Origin: Candidatus Accumulibacter contiguus
GTDB taxonomy: Bacteria; Pseudomonadota; Gammaproteobacteria; Burkholderiales; Rhodocyclaceae
Assembly: GCF_012940005.1 (NCBI RefSeq)
Contig: NZ_SPMX01000078.1
Location: 1 to 44,685, forward strand
Direction: 5' to 3'
Length of the DNA stretch: 44,685 nt
Under the pieces are notes generated by a model. That model saw only the letters and a list, made by a program, of their open reading frames with translations. It had not been told where the DNA came from and did not search any database. The translations under genes and the position numbers were made by a program. Shown piece after piece: positions 1 through 8,249 of this stretch (its first letter is position 1; each line of letters begins with the position of its first letter).

Positions 1-1
1 G

Positions 2-181
2 CTCCAAGCGTGGGGATGTGAGCTATTTAAAAGTGCACGCCAGTCACGGCGTACTCTAATCTCTTTGTGGCATCGGATGATCGAGCTGTTTACAAGTTAT
101 CTCATCCCTTCTTGGGAGGTGTTGTGGAAGGCAATTGCAAAGGGTTACTCGGCCGGTACGCTAGAGATAGACACGTCGTAG
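2..181 (+). CDS. 3' end of an unrecognised gene (partial)
   Basis: An open frame enters from the left edge and runs 59 codons to a TAG at 179-181. The readable C-terminus is rich in aromatic and aliphatic residues (for example SLWHRMIELFTSYLIPSWEV, then WKAIAKGYSAGTLEIDTS), which looks like protein rather than random translation. I do not recognise the family, and the frame could be chance because only 180 bases are visible. Base composition is less GC-rich than the rest of the window. Confidence 0.3.
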   Translation, partial: LQAWGCELFKSARQSRRTLISLWHRMIELFTSYLIPSWEVLWKAIAKGYSAGTLEIDTS

Positions 182-481
182 ATCTTTGCTCGTTCGTATG
201 GTGTTTTTTTTGTACCCGGTTTATTACTTAGTGTGATTGTTAATATAAATTTTTATTTCCGTGAAAAAAAGTCGGAAGCATTACTTCTGCAAAAAACGTA
301 ATCTGCAAATGCAAATTTGCATTTTATTTTAGGAGTTATCCGAAGTGATTTATTATGCCGGGAACTGCTGACGACTTCTCACTTACAGCAGAAGGCATCT
401 GTTTCCAGCTGGTCGCCGGGCATTACGACCTATCTGGCATCAGAAAACTGCAATTAACAGGGGGTAGAAACATCGCCCCGC
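182..481. other. AT-rich intergenic stretch without a supported gene
   Basis: This 300-base stretch lies between the left-edge partial frame and the 3' end of the AraC-type gene. It is clearly more AT-rich than the rest of the window, with an eight-T run near 204-211 and several A/T runs. It holds an 18-bp perfect palindrome at 307-324. A short + frame starting at 355 runs into the antisense of the regulator gene and has no family resemblance, so I do not call it. Confidence 0.5.
307..324. promoter_or_regulatory. 18-bp perfect palindrome
   Basis: AAATGCAAATTTGCATTT is a perfect inverted repeat with no spacer, preceded by a further GCAAAT half-unit. It sits in AT-rich DNA next to a purine-rich AGGAG (331-335). 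Such symmetry fits a dimeric regulator site or a short hairpin. No gene start is convincingly placed next to it, so its target is unknown. Confidence 0.35.
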
Positions 482-1492
482 TCAAAATTTCATACGCAAC
501 GCTGCCGGCGTCGTACCGAACCAGCGGAGACAGGCCCGGCTTAGCGATCGCTGTTCGCTGTAACCGAGCAGAATTGCCACTTCCGACAAGGGCAGGGCGG
601 GTTGAGCCAGGAACTCGCGCGCCTGGCTCCGTCGAACGCGATCAAGGATTTCGGAGAAGCTGATTTGTTGCTCCTCTAGACGCCGTTGCAGCGTACGCTC
701 GTTCATTGCCAGTTGCTGGGCGATGCTATCCAGGCTGCAGTCGCCATTGGCCAGTTGGCGTGCGATCAGTTCTTCGATTTGTTGGACAAGATCAAGTGGA
801 TTGCGTCGAATCAGGTTAGCCACAAAACGCTCGACGGCAACGCGAACATGTGGATTTCCGCTGTCCAGCACCTGTTCGAGGAGTGCTTGGGGAACAATCA
901 CGCCGTTACCAGACTGCTGGCACGCCACTTCACATTCAAAGAATTCTTGGTAGCGTGAAAGGGATACGCTGGGAGGGTGCTGAAACACCACCTGCCAGTC
1001 AGCGCCAATATCCCCTCTAAGCATGCGTAGGGTCTGGATCAGTAACAAACAGCACATTTCCACAGACTGCCGATGCGCTCCGCAAATTTCCGGAGGCAGT
1101 TCGTAACGCAGCCATATGAGTTCCTCGGCGGGCCCGGCTTCCATCCGAAGCGAGGTGCGTGCTACGTGGTAAGGCAGATTGCGCGCGATCGCAATCAGAG
1201 CACTGCCCACGGTGTCAGCGCGACGGGCGACCATTGCGATGGGGCCGAGAGCCGAATAATCCTGGCGTTGTGCGAGGAGCATGCCAAAGTCGGGCGCCCC
1301 GAGCTGTGCTGCCGCGTTCTCGAGCAGGCTCACTGTGGCGGACATGCTGATCGTCGCTTCCGGTTGCGCGAGCATTTGTGTAGTCAGCCCAACGTCACGA
1401 AGCAATACTTCGGCGTCGCCACCGAGTTCCTTGACGAGTTCGGTAAAACCGGTGAGCGCACGAGCGCGCACCAACAGAAGAGAAGTATTCAT
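482..1492 (-). CDS. AraC-family transcriptional regulator (OruR/ArgR-like)
   Basis: A 336-aa regulator. Residues ~15-200 match the 'arabinose-binding domain of AraC, N-terminal' type found in OruR-like regulators. The C-terminal ~85 residues are an AraC double helix-turn-helix: CSLDSIAQQLAMNERTLQRR forms the first HTH and LSEVAILLGYSEQRSLSRAC the second, ending with the usual FxRWFGTTPAALR. I chose the ATG at 1492 (MNTSLLLVRARAL) rather than a TTG at 1528, because the homologous region begins there and the longer form would run into the operator-like repeats. It is divergent from the arylsulfatase gene with a 171-base gap, so it probably controls that gene and the cluster behind it. The ligand cannot be read from the sequence; neighbouring sulfatase and periplasmic proteins suggest a sulfate ester or hydrophobic compound. 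Confidence 0.88.
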   Translation of the reverse strand: MNTSLLLVRARALTGFTELVKELGGDAEVLLRDVGLTTQMLAQPEATISMSATVSLLENAAAQLGAPDFGMLLAQRQDYSALGPIAMVARRADTVGSALIAIARNLPYHVARTSLRMEAGPAEELIWLRYELPPEICGAHRQSVEMCCLLLIQTLRMLRGDIGADWQVVFQHPPSVSLSRYQEFFECEVACQQSGNGVIVPQALLEQVLDSGNPHVRVAVERFVANLIRRNPLDLVQQIEELIARQLANGDCSLDSIAQQLAMNERTLQRRLEEQQISFSEILDRVRRSQAREFLAQPALPLSEVAILLGYSEQRSLSRACLRWFGTTPAALRMKF

Positions 1493-1510
1493 GTGCGCAT
1501 GATTAGTGAA

Positions 1511-1552
1511 ATGTCGTCGAATGTCCAATCGATGTCGTCTATTGTCCTATCC
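1511..1552. promoter_or_regulatory. Tandem 21-bp direct repeats, AraC-type operator candidate
   Basis: Two adjacent 21-base units (1511-1531 and 1532-1552) agree at 17 of 21 positions. Each starts ATGTCGTC and contains TGTCC about ten bases on, so conserved blocks fall on the same helix face. AraC-family proteins typically bind two half-sites as direct repeats with about 21 bp centre-to-centre spacing. The repeats lie 19-60 bases upstream of the regulator's ATG and 112-153 upstream of the sulfatase ATG, so they could serve autoregulation and sulfatase activation. The role is inferred. Confidence 0.55.
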
Positions 1553-1663
1553 CGAAGACCTATTCCGGAACAGCATTCCACTTGGTAAATTCCACACTAC
1601 AGTCTATTGTGAACCTTGGGTTAAATCCTTCGGTATCACGACATTCGGCTATTGGAGCAAGCG

Positions 1664-4165
1664 ATGAAAAAGCAGTTATTCGGGTTGGCAGTATCCTGTA
1701 TTGCTTCTCTCGGCCTCATGGGCCTTGCTTCGGCGCAACAGGTCACCGGCGTGCTGGGCTCGCCCAGCGCTACCACGACCATCAGCGGCAAGCAGCTGCC
1801 GCCGCCCGACCCGAAGTTCGGCGGGGTGATCAAGGACAGGGCTTCGGAGTCCACAGCATGGTGGCCGCCACGCGTCGTTCCGCCGAAGCGTGCACCCAAC
1901 GTGCTGCTCATCATGACCGATGACGACGGCTTCGGCTCGCCCAGCACCTTCGGCGGCGTGATCCCGACCCCGGCGCTGGACCGCATCGCGAAGAGCGGCC
2001 TGCGTTACACGAACTTCCATTCCACGTCGCTCTGCTCGCCGACGCGCGCGGCGCTGATTACCGGGCGCAACCACCACTCGGTGGGCTTCGGCGTGGTGGG
2101 CGAGATCGCAACCGGCTTCCCTGGCTATGACTCGATCATCCCGATCGAGAAGGGCACGATCGGCACGATCCTGAGGGACAACGGCTACGCAACCTCATGG
2201 TTCGGCAAGGATCACAATACGCCCTTCTTCGCGAACAGCCAGGCCGGGCCGTTCGAGCAATGGCCGAACGGCATGGGTTTCGAGTACTTCTACGGCTTCG
2301 TCGGCGGCGACGCCAGCCAGTGGCAGCCGAACCTGTTCCGCAACACGACGCCGATCTTCCCGTTCCAGGGCAACCCTGGCTGGAACCTGCAAACGGCGAT
2401 GGCCGACGAGGCAATCCAGTACATGCGACAGTCGAAGGCGCTGGCACCGGAGAAACCCTTCTTCGTCTACTACGTGCCCGGCGCCACGCACGCACCGCAT
2501 CATCCGACGCCGGAGTGGATCGACAAGATCAGCGCGATGCACCTGTTCGACGACGGCTGGGAGAAGCTGCGCGAGACGATCTTTGCCAACCAGAAGCGGC
2601 TCGGCATCATGCCCGCCAACGCTCAGCTGACGCCGTGGCCTGACGGACAGGACATCTACAACGGCGCCAAGCTGCCGCGCTGGGACTCGCTGAGCTGGGA
2701 AGAGAAAAAGCTGTTCATCAAGCAGGCGGAGGTCTATGCGGCCTATCAGGCCTACGCCGACAACGAGATCGGCCGTGTCATCCAGGCCGTCGAGGACATC
2801 GGTCAGCTCGACAACACGCTGATCATCTACATCAGTGGCGACAACGGGGCGAGTGCCGAAGGCATGGTGAACGGTACGCCCAACGAGTTCACGACCTTCA
2901 ACGGCATCGCGGTGCCGGTCAAGGACCAGTTCCTCTGGTACGAGTTCTGGGGGTCCGACCGCACCTTCCCGCACTATTCGGCGGCGTGGGCCTGGGCCTT
3001 CGACACGCCGTTCAAATGGATGAAGCAGGTACCGTCGCACTTCGGCGGCACAGCACAAGGCATGGCGATCTCGTGGCCCGGTCACATCGGCGATCCAGGC
3101 GGCATCCGCCGCCAGTTCCACCACGTCATCGACATCGTGCCGACCATCCTCGAAGCCACTGGTATCCCGGCGCCGCAGACGATCAACGGCGTCAAGCAGC
3201 TGCCGATCGAAGGCACGAGCCTGGCCTACACCTGGAACAAGGCCAGCGCCAACGCGCCAACCAAGCACACGACGCAGTACTTCGAGATGCTCGGCAACCG
3301 CGCCATCTACCATGACGGCTGGGTTGCGGCGACGACACCGGTAACGCTGCCCTGGGAGCTCTCCACCAAGCCGCCGCCGGATGTGATCACCGGCTACAGG
3401 TGGGAGCTCTACAACGTGATGGACGATCCCACGCAGAACAACGACCTCGCGGCGAAGATGCCTGACAAGCTCAAGCAGATGCAGAACATCTTTTATCTGG
3501 AGGCAGCAAAGTACAACGTTCTGCCGCTCGACAACACGACGCTGGCGCGCTGGAACGCGCCGAAGCCGAGCCTGACCGCCGGACGCACGGAGTTCACCTA
3601 CTCGGGCACGCTGGCCAACGTGCCCGGCAGCACGGCGCCGCACATCCTGAACAAGTCGTACACCATTACCGCCCAGGTCACCATCCCTGCGGGTGGTGCC
3701 GAAGGCATGATCGTCACCCAGGGTGGCCGTTTCGGTGGCTACGGGCTGTTCCTGAGCAAAGGCGAACTCGGGATCGGCCGGGGCAAGGTGGTGTTCCTCT
3801 ACAACCTGCTCGACCTGAAGCGTACCATCTGGGAGGGGCCGGAACTGAGCCCGGGCAAACACACCATCGTCTTCGACTTCAAGTCCGCCGAGCCGGGTCT
3901 GGGCAAGGGCGGCACCGGCGTGCTCAGCGTGGACGGCAAGGAAGTGGCGCGTAACTCGATGCCCAACTCCACGCCGATCACCTTTGCCGAGGACGAGACC
4001 TTCGACGTCGGTCTCGACACACGCACCGGCGTCGCGATGATCGAATATCGCTACGATTCCCCGTTCAAGTTCACCGGCACGATCGACAAGCTGACCTTCA
4101 AGCTCGAACCGGAGCAGCACGCGGCGGCCGCGTCAGGGACGGCCAAGAATGCGCAAAAACGCTAA
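1664..4165 (+). CDS. Exported arylsulfatase
   Basis: An 833-aa sulfatase of the alkaline-phosphatase superfamily, predicted to hydrolyse sulfate esters in the periplasm or outside the cell. The ATG at 1664 has GGAG seven bases upstream and gives a clean signal peptide (MKKQLFGLAVSCIASLGLMGLASAQQ); a TTG four codons earlier is less likely. The metal-binding start PNVLLIMTDDDGFG is at ~residue 78. The formylglycine motif C-S-P-T-R has its cysteine at ~124, followed by ALITGRNHHSVG. A second metal-site motif is SGDNGAS at ~391. The last ~200 residues form a beta-rich C-terminal domain typical of long bacterial arylsulfatases. A formylglycine-generating enzyme or equivalent is needed for Cys maturation and is not in this window. 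It heads a + strand cluster and is divergent from an AraC-type regulator. The true substrate is unknown. Confidence 0.93.
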   Translation: MKKQLFGLAVSCIASLGLMGLASAQQVTGVLGSPSATTTISGKQLPPPDPKFGGVIKDRASESTAWWPPRVVPPKRAPNVLLIMTDDDGFGSPSTFGGVIPTPALDRIAKSGLRYTNFHSTSLCSPTRAALITGRNHHSVGFGVVGEIATGFPGYDSIIPIEKGTIGTILRDNGYATSWFGKDHNTPFFANSQAGPFEQWPNGMGFEYFYGFVGGDASQWQPNLFRNTTPIFPFQGNPGWNLQTAMADEAIQYMRQSKALAPEKPFFVYYVPGATHAPHHPTPEWIDKISAMHLFDDGWEKLRETIFANQKRLGIMPANAQLTPWPDGQDIYNGAKLPRWDSLSWEEKKLFIKQAEVYAAYQAYADNEIGRVIQAVEDIGQLDNTLIIYISGDNGASAEGMVNGTPNEFTTFNGIAVPVKDQFLWYEFWGSDRTFPHYSAAWAWAFDTPFKWMKQVPSHFGGTAQGMAISWPGHIGDPGGIRRQFHHVIDIVPTILEATGIPAPQTINGVKQLPIEGTSLAYTWNKASANAPTKHTTQYFEMLGNRAIYHDGWVAATTPVTLPWELSTKPPPDVITGYRWELYNVMDDPTQNNDLAAKMPDKLKQMQNIFYLEAAKYNVLPLDNTTLARWNAPKPSLTAGRTEFTYSGTLANVPGSTAPHILNKSYTITAQVTIPAGGAEGMIVTQGGRFGGYGLFLSKGELGIGRGKVVFLYNLLDLKRTIWEGPELSPGKHTIVFDFKSAEPGLGKGGTGVLSVDGKEVARNSMPNSTPITFAEDETFDVGLDTRTGVAMIEYRYDSPFKFTGTIDKLTFKLEPEQHAAAASGTAKNAQKR

Positions 4166-4228
4166 CGGCTATCGGTCATGCAAACCGGGGCGTCGGGACG
4201 AGCGCCAACGTATTATCGCGGCCATGCC

Positions 4229-4555
4229 ATGAAAGGGGCGATGATCTTCGCTGCAGTCGGTGAAGCATCAACTGGCTTGGCGTTGCTGATCGTTCCGGCT
4301 CTGGTCGGGCGGCTTTTGCTGGGCGAGGAGTTGACCGGCATCGCCATCCCGGTCGCCCGGGTGGCGGGCATCGCGCTGGTCGGGTTGGGGATGGCCTGCT
4401 GGCCAGGCACCCCACGCGCCGGCATGTTGACCTACAGCGCAGCCGTCACACTGTATCTCGCCTACCTCGGCTTCACGGGCAGTTCGACCGGCCCGCTGCT
4501 GTGGCCGGCGGTCGTTCTGCACATCATCCTGACGGCGTTGTTGATTTGGGGATAA
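4229..4555 (+). CDS. Small integral membrane protein
   Basis: A 108-aa hydrophobic protein with about three to four membrane segments: AMIFAAVGEASTGLALLIVP, then IPVARVAGIALVGLGMAC, then a LTYSAAVTLYLAYLGF stretch and a final LLWPAVVLHIILTALLIWG. The ATG at 4229 (MKGAMIF) is preferred over an upstream ATG at 4178, because the extra residues are polar and unlike the rest. No enzymatic motif is visible. It lies 63 bases after the sulfatase on the same strand, so it may be cotranscribed. Function unknown. Confidence 0.65.
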   Translation: MKGAMIFAAVGEASTGLALLIVPALVGRLLLGEELTGIAIPVARVAGIALVGLGMACWPGTPRAGMLTYSAAVTLYLAYLGFTGSSTGPLLWPAVVLHIILTALLIWG

Positions 4556-4603
4556 TTGAACCGCCGTTGATCGCTTGTTCCATGTATGACTTCCGCTTAT
4601 GCG

Positions 4604-4619
4604 GGGAATCCGGATTCCC
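4604..4619. repeat. 16-bp palindrome in a probable dispersed-repeat remnant
   Basis: GGGAATCCGGATTCCC is a perfect palindrome in the gap between the small membrane protein and the SYLF gene. It is followed by a second pair of complementary blocks (CCCGGCTTCGCGGG). The wording resembles the common proteobacterial 'GGAATCC...TTCGCGGG' intergenic repeats. It may act as a transcript-processing or attenuation hairpin. Only one copy was noticed here. Confidence 0.35.
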
Positions 4620-4734
4620 GCTGGGTGCCCGGCTTCGCGGGACGACCGGATTGATTGGGGGGGCCATGTTGAAACATCGACGTCTGTTCAAGGACGGACG
4701 GGGTCCATCCACAGACTTTATTGGAGAAAGTACC

Positions 4735-5358
4735 ATGAAAAATCGCTTGTCACCGCTTGCAATCGCCCTTTGTCTCACCGCGCCGCTGGCCACTGCCGCC
4801 GAGTTCTCCTGGGATCCGCTGCAGGATGTCGAGAACGTCCTGCCCGCGGGGGTGCCCAACGAAGGCAAGATCATCCAGGCCCGGCACCAGGTCCGGGAAA
4901 TGGCTCAGGATGCGCTGGCCACGCTGTACGAAATTCAACCCGGCGCACAGCGCGCCATAGCGAATGCCGCAGGCTACGCGGTGTTCAGCACCTTCGGGAT
5001 CAAGCTCTTCTTTGCCGGCGGCACGACAGGCAAGGGCATGGTCGTCAACCAGCGCACCAGCCGCCAGACCTTCATGCAGATGGCGCAGGTGCAGGGCGGG
5101 CTGGGATTCGGCGTCAACAAGAATCGCCTGATCTTCGTTTTCGCCACCGAACAGGCCTTGCGGAACTTCATCAACCAAGGCTGGGAGTTCGGTGCCCAGG
5201 CCAACGTCTCGATGATGGCCGACGGTCAGGGCGGCATGTTCTCCGGAGCCGCCTCAGTCGCCCCCGGCGTCTATCTCTACCAGTTGACCGAAACCGGTCT
5301 CTCCGCCACGCTCACCGTGTCGGGTACCAAGTTCTTCAAGGATTCCACTCTCAATTGA
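4735..5358 (+). CDS. SYLF/YSC84-type lipid-binding protein, exported
   Basis: A 207-aa protein with a signal peptide (MKNRLSPLAIALCLTAPLATAA) followed by a SYLF (DUF500/YSC84) domain. Recognisable blocks include NAAGYAVFSTFGIKLFFAGGTTGKG, the long-Gly segment VQGGLGFGVNKNRLIFVF, and the C-terminal VAPGVYLYQLTETGLSATLTVSGTKFFKD. In eukaryotes SYLF domains bind phosphoinositides; bacterial members are exported and of unknown function. The start at 4735 has GGAGA eight bases upstream. Longer in-frame extensions (from 4501) overlap the previous gene and lack a ribosome site. It lies in the sulfatase cluster, 179 bases after the membrane protein and ~180 before the DUF2092 gene. Confidence 0.85.
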   Translation: MKNRLSPLAIALCLTAPLATAAEFSWDPLQDVENVLPAGVPNEGKIIQARHQVREMAQDALATLYEIQPGAQRAIANAAGYAVFSTFGIKLFFAGGTTGKGMVVNQRTSRQTFMQMAQVQGGLGFGVNKNRLIFVFATEQALRNFINQGWEFGAQANVSMMADGQGGMFSGAASVAPGVYLYQLTETGLSATLTVSGTKFFKDSTLN

Positions 5359-5540
5359 GTTTCGGGAGCGTTTCCGAAGTTCAGTGCATGGCGGGTGTCA
5401 TGAATTGCCAACCGTCTTCATGAACCAATCGCAGGAGAATCAATCGAGATGAAAATACGTGCTCCAGCGGCGTCGACCGCAATGCAAGAATGCAGCGTAC
5501 ATCCGTGGCAATGTCGCCTCGGGCTAACTGGAAGATAGAC

Positions 5541-6353
5541 ATGCCAAAAAGAAAGCCAAATCCATTTGCACGTTTGTTCGGCGGTGCCGTGCTTGCCGCC
5601 ACAGTCCTCTTCGGCGGCGCTGCCGTGGGCCAGGAAAAGCCCGCCGAAGCGCCAGCGACTGCACCCGTGCAGCAGTTCAAGGACGAACGCGCACTCAACC
5701 TGCTGAAAGGCATGAGCGATACGCTGGCCAAAGCGCAAACCCTGAACGTCAAGGTGCGCAGCCTGATTCCCTTTGCCACTCCCTCCGGGCAGCAGATCAG
5801 TCTGTTCGGGGCTTCGCGCGTGGCGATGCAACGGCCCGACAAGTTGTTCGTCGAGTCCCGTGGCGAGCTCTTCCCGCACAACCTCTATTTCAATGGCAAG
5901 ACGGTGACGGCCATCGGCATCGAAAAGCGGTTCTATGCGCAGCAGCCAGCAGCGGCGAGCACGGTTGAGGCGTTGCTCGAGAAGGAACACCCAGGTTCGG
6001 ATGCGCTGGCGCCTTTCGTCGATCTGCTCGTTGCCGACCCCTTCACCCGACTCACCCAGGATCTTTCGAGTGCGCTGCTGGTTGGTCAATCGACCCTTGA
6101 TGCGGTCAACACTGATCATTTGGCATTTTCCGGTGCCGGGGTCGACTGGGAAATCTGGATCGGCACCAAGGACAAGCTGCCGCGCCTGATGGTCGTGCAT
6201 TATCGGGGCGGGGAACGTCAGCCAACCTTCACGACGACATTCTCGGACTGGAAACTTGGTGCGCCGATCGCGGCCCAGACTTTCAACGCCAACATCCCGA
6301 AGGATGCGGTGAAGATCGACTTCAAGCTTCCCATCCTTCAGCAATCCAAATGA
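5541..6353 (+). CDS. DUF2092 periplasmic protein
   Basis: A 270-aa predicted periplasmic protein. The start ATG at 5541 follows GGAAG with six-base spacing and gives a signal peptide (MPKRKPNPFARLFGGAVLAA, cut near AVGQE). An ATG-containing extension from 5490 has no ribosome site. The mature part matches the DUF2092 pattern: an early helix with LLKGMSDTLAKAQTLNVKVR, then beta-strand pairs such as VAMQRPDKLFVESRG and LYFNGKTVTAIGIEKRFYAQ, and a C-terminal FSDWKLGAPIAAQTFNANIP. The fold is expected to resemble LolA/LolB-type outer-membrane lipoprotein carriers, which also act on lipids. It lies between the SYLF gene and the Gly/Tyr-rich protein gene, so the group may handle a hydrophobic ligand. 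No catalytic residues are evident. Confidence 0.8.
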   Translation: MPKRKPNPFARLFGGAVLAATVLFGGAAVGQEKPAEAPATAPVQQFKDERALNLLKGMSDTLAKAQTLNVKVRSLIPFATPSGQQISLFGASRVAMQRPDKLFVESRGELFPHNLYFNGKTVTAIGIEKRFYAQQPAAASTVEALLEKEHPGSDALAPFVDLLVADPFTRLTQDLSSALLVGQSTLDAVNTDHLAFSGAGVDWEIWIGTKDKLPRLMVVHYRGGERQPTFTTTFSDWKLGAPIAAQTFNANIPKDAVKIDFKLPILQQSK

Positions 6354-6373
6354 GCGGCCAAAGGAGCAATGCG

Positions 6374-6841
6374 ATGAAACAGATCAAGATACTCGCCCTG
6401 GGAATCGCCGCCACTGCCGGCGCACTCGTTCCCCTGGCCGATGCCAACGCCTGGGTTGCAGCAGGTCGTGGTTATGGCGGCCGCGGATTTGTTGCGGCTG
6501 GTGGCTACCACGGCGCCTATTACCATCCCGCTTACCACCCTGCCGGATGCTACGGCTGCGGCGCGGCGGCCGGTGCCGTCGCCGGGATGGCGATTGGCGC
6601 CGCGGTTGCCAGCGCGGCGCGACCCACCACGGTCGTCGTCGCCCAACCCGCTTACGTGGCTACGCAGCCGGTTTATGTCGCCCAGGGCAATGTGCCGATC
6701 GGCACCCAATACGCGGCGTTGCCGTCCGGAGCGCAGAGCATGGTGATAAATGGCGTGAACTATTACCAGAGCGGACCGACCTGGTACAAGCCGTATTTCG
6801 GATCAAGCGGTGTCTACTACGAGGTGGTACCGGCACCGTGA
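6374..6841 (+). CDS. Exported Gly/Tyr-rich protein (DUF6515-like)
   Basis: A 155-aa exported protein. AAGGAG at 6361 precedes the ATG at 6374, only 20 bases after the DUF2092 stop, so the two are very probably cotranscribed. It has a signal peptide (MKQIKILALGIAATAGALVP), a Gly/Tyr/His-rich low-complexity part (GGRGFVAAGGYHGAYYHPAY), a CYGCG pair of cysteines, and a Gly-zipper-like hydrophobic stretch (AGAVAGMAIGAAVASAA). The C-terminus has the pattern VINGVNYYQSGPTWYKPYF. That last segment recalls DUF6515-type proteins often encoded beside DUF2092 and sulfatase genes. The family assignment is from memory and the function is unknown. Confidence 0.7.
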   Translation: MKQIKILALGIAATAGALVPLADANAWVAAGRGYGGRGFVAAGGYHGAYYHPAYHPAGCYGCGAAAGAVAGMAIGAAVASAARPTTVVVAQPAYVATQPVYVAQGNVPIGTQYAALPSGAQSMVINGVNYYQSGPTWYKPYFGSSGVYYEVVPAP

Positions 6842-6898
6842 CATACAACTCCCGGCCGCACAGCGGCTGGGGATTTCTTGTCAGGAAGGGAAACTGTC

Positions 6899-7015
6899 GT
6901 GTGGTGGATCAGCTATCGTGGCGAAGGCCGTCACGGTCTCGAGAACGTCGGCGTATTCAACGATGACGGCACACCGCGGCAGAAGCATCCCTTGCTGCTC
7001 GACGACTCGCTGTGA
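6899..7015 (+). pseudogene. Short coding remnant of an unknown gene
   Basis: A 38-codon frame starting GTG at 6899, with AGGAAGGG about ten bases upstream, ends at TGA 7013-7015. The peptide reads VWWISYRGEGRHGLENVGVF followed by NDDGTPRQKHPLLLDDSL. This resembles an opening beta-propeller-like strand rather than random GC-rich translation, but it stops abruptly and the following DNA carries no continuation I can recognise. It may be the decayed 5' end of a gene or a genuine small protein. Confidence 0.3.
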
Positions 7016-7334
7016 ATGGCGGTCAAAAAGCGCGTAATTCTGGCGCAGCGTTTTTTCCAGGCCCGAAAAATGCTTTCGCGCTGCACCGAAGAAGCGCTTT
7101 GTAGCCGAGTCAAGGGCAGGCTGCGGCCTTATGCAGCCTGGCGAAGCGCACCTTTTACGCGGCGTAGGAGCGATATGCTGGGCGTGCCAGTAAATAGTGT
7201 CTGGCAGAACAAGCCGTTTCTTGGACAGTCGGGGGCGTTCAGCGGCGCAAAAAATTGTGCGCGAATGCATTCTCCTTGCACTCGCTCGACTTTTCGTATG
7301 CGGTATGCGGACACGAACATCCGGATGTCTGTGC
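7016..7334. other. Intergenic stretch with no supported gene
   Basis: This stretch of about 320 bases separates the sulfatase cluster (+) from the convergent hydrolase gene (-). A short frame from ATG 7016 runs into the antisense of the hydrolase and has no domain-like pattern. A hairpin CAGGCTGC (7117-7124) / GCAGCCTG (7133-7140), eight base pairs with an eight-base loop, is the only structure I see. It lacks a T run and is a weak terminator candidate. Confidence 0.4.
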
Positions 7335-8249
7335 TTAGACGGCCAGCAGCATGCCACCGACGTCTTTCAGCGTTCCGACTCGGATCAGGTCGCGGACCAG
7401 CCATTGCGCCAGCACCTCGTTGCTGTGGTTCAGATAACGTGCGTTGACACTCTGGCAGAAGCTGAGGCTGGCGAGGAAGTCCGGGAGATCGGCGCGCAGC
7501 AGTTGCCGTCTCTCCAGCAAGGCAAAAGCAAGAATGACCCGGAGGGCATGTCTGGCCAGCAGCTCGACATTCTGTTCGAAGGTGGCCAGCCGCTGGTAGG
7601 CGCGCTCGAAGGCATCGGCCACCTCGACGAAAGGCGCACCGTGGCCGGGGATCACCCCATCGATCGGCAGGCGCGCCAGTACGTCGAGCGTTTCACGCGC
7701 GGCCTTCAGACCCCCCGCATCCTCCGGATGGCCCAGCAGTTCCGAGAAAATCACCCCGAAGCCGTTGCGCCACAGGGCATCACCGGAGATCAGCAGGCGC
7801 CGCTCCGGGTTGTGAAAGGCCAGCGCATCCATGTCATGGCCGGGAACCGCAATCGCACGCCAGTTGAGCCCGCCGAGTTCGACTTCATCGCCGGCAGCGA
7901 TCGTTGCATCATGGCAAAAGCGCGCGCCCGACTGGCCGAGCGGCGAGAGCAGCAAGGCCTCTTCGTCCCACTCGGCAATCGTCGCGTCGATACCCTGGGG
8001 AACGATGACCTGGCAGCCGAAGGCGCGGGTCACTGCCGCATTGCCCCCGATATGGTCGGAATGCGAGTGGGTATTCAGCAGTCGCGTCAGGCGGCGACCG
8101 GCCAGCGCGTGTTCGAGCAGAGCGACCGTCTGTGCGGCATGCGTCACGTAGCCACTGTCGATCAGCGCCGCCTGCTCTCCTTCGAGGAAGACGATGTTGT
8201 TCGACGACAGCCAGCCGCGTTCAAGAACCAGCAGGCTATCGGGAAGCAT
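7335..8249 (-). CDS. Metallo-beta-lactamase-fold hydrolase
   Basis: A 304-aa MBL-fold enzyme. The zinc motif T-H-S-H-S-D-H-I-G-G lies at ~residues 59-68. Further metal ligands are in AVPGHDMDALAFHNP (~134), LLISGDALW (~151) and VIPGHGAPF (~200). The C-terminal ~80 residues form the helical cap seen in glyoxalase II-like and lactonase-like members. The ATG overlaps the stop of the upstream DUF1289 gene (TGATG), so it is translationally coupled as the last gene of the leucine-degradation operon. A CoA-thioester or lactone substrate would fit that context, but the substrate is not readable from the sequence. Confidence 0.85.
   Translation of the reverse strand: MLPDSLLVLERGWLSSNNIVFLEGEQAALIDSGYVTHAAQTVALLEHALAGRRLTRLLNTHSHSDHIGGNAAVTRAFGCQVIVPQGIDATIAEWDEEALLLSPLGQSGARFCHDATIAAGDEVELGGLNWRAIAVPGHDMDALAFHNPERRLLISGDALWRNGFGVIFSELLGHPEDAGGLKAARETLDVLARLPIDGVIPGHGAPFVEVADAFERAYQRLATFEQNVELLARHALRVILAFALLERRQLLRADLPDFLASLSFCQSVNARYLNHSNEVLAQWLVRDLIRVGTLKDVGGMLLAV

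Noticed and set aside
355-663. 102-codon + frame before the AraC-type gene
   Set aside because: Most of it is antisense to the regulator's C-terminus, and no ribosome site or homology-like wording is seen.
2195-4120. Long antisense open frame opposite the arylsulfatase (641 codons)
   Set aside because: Gly/Arg/Val-rich translation typical of the reverse of a GC-rich gene; no family pattern, while the sense strand shows clear sulfatase motifs.
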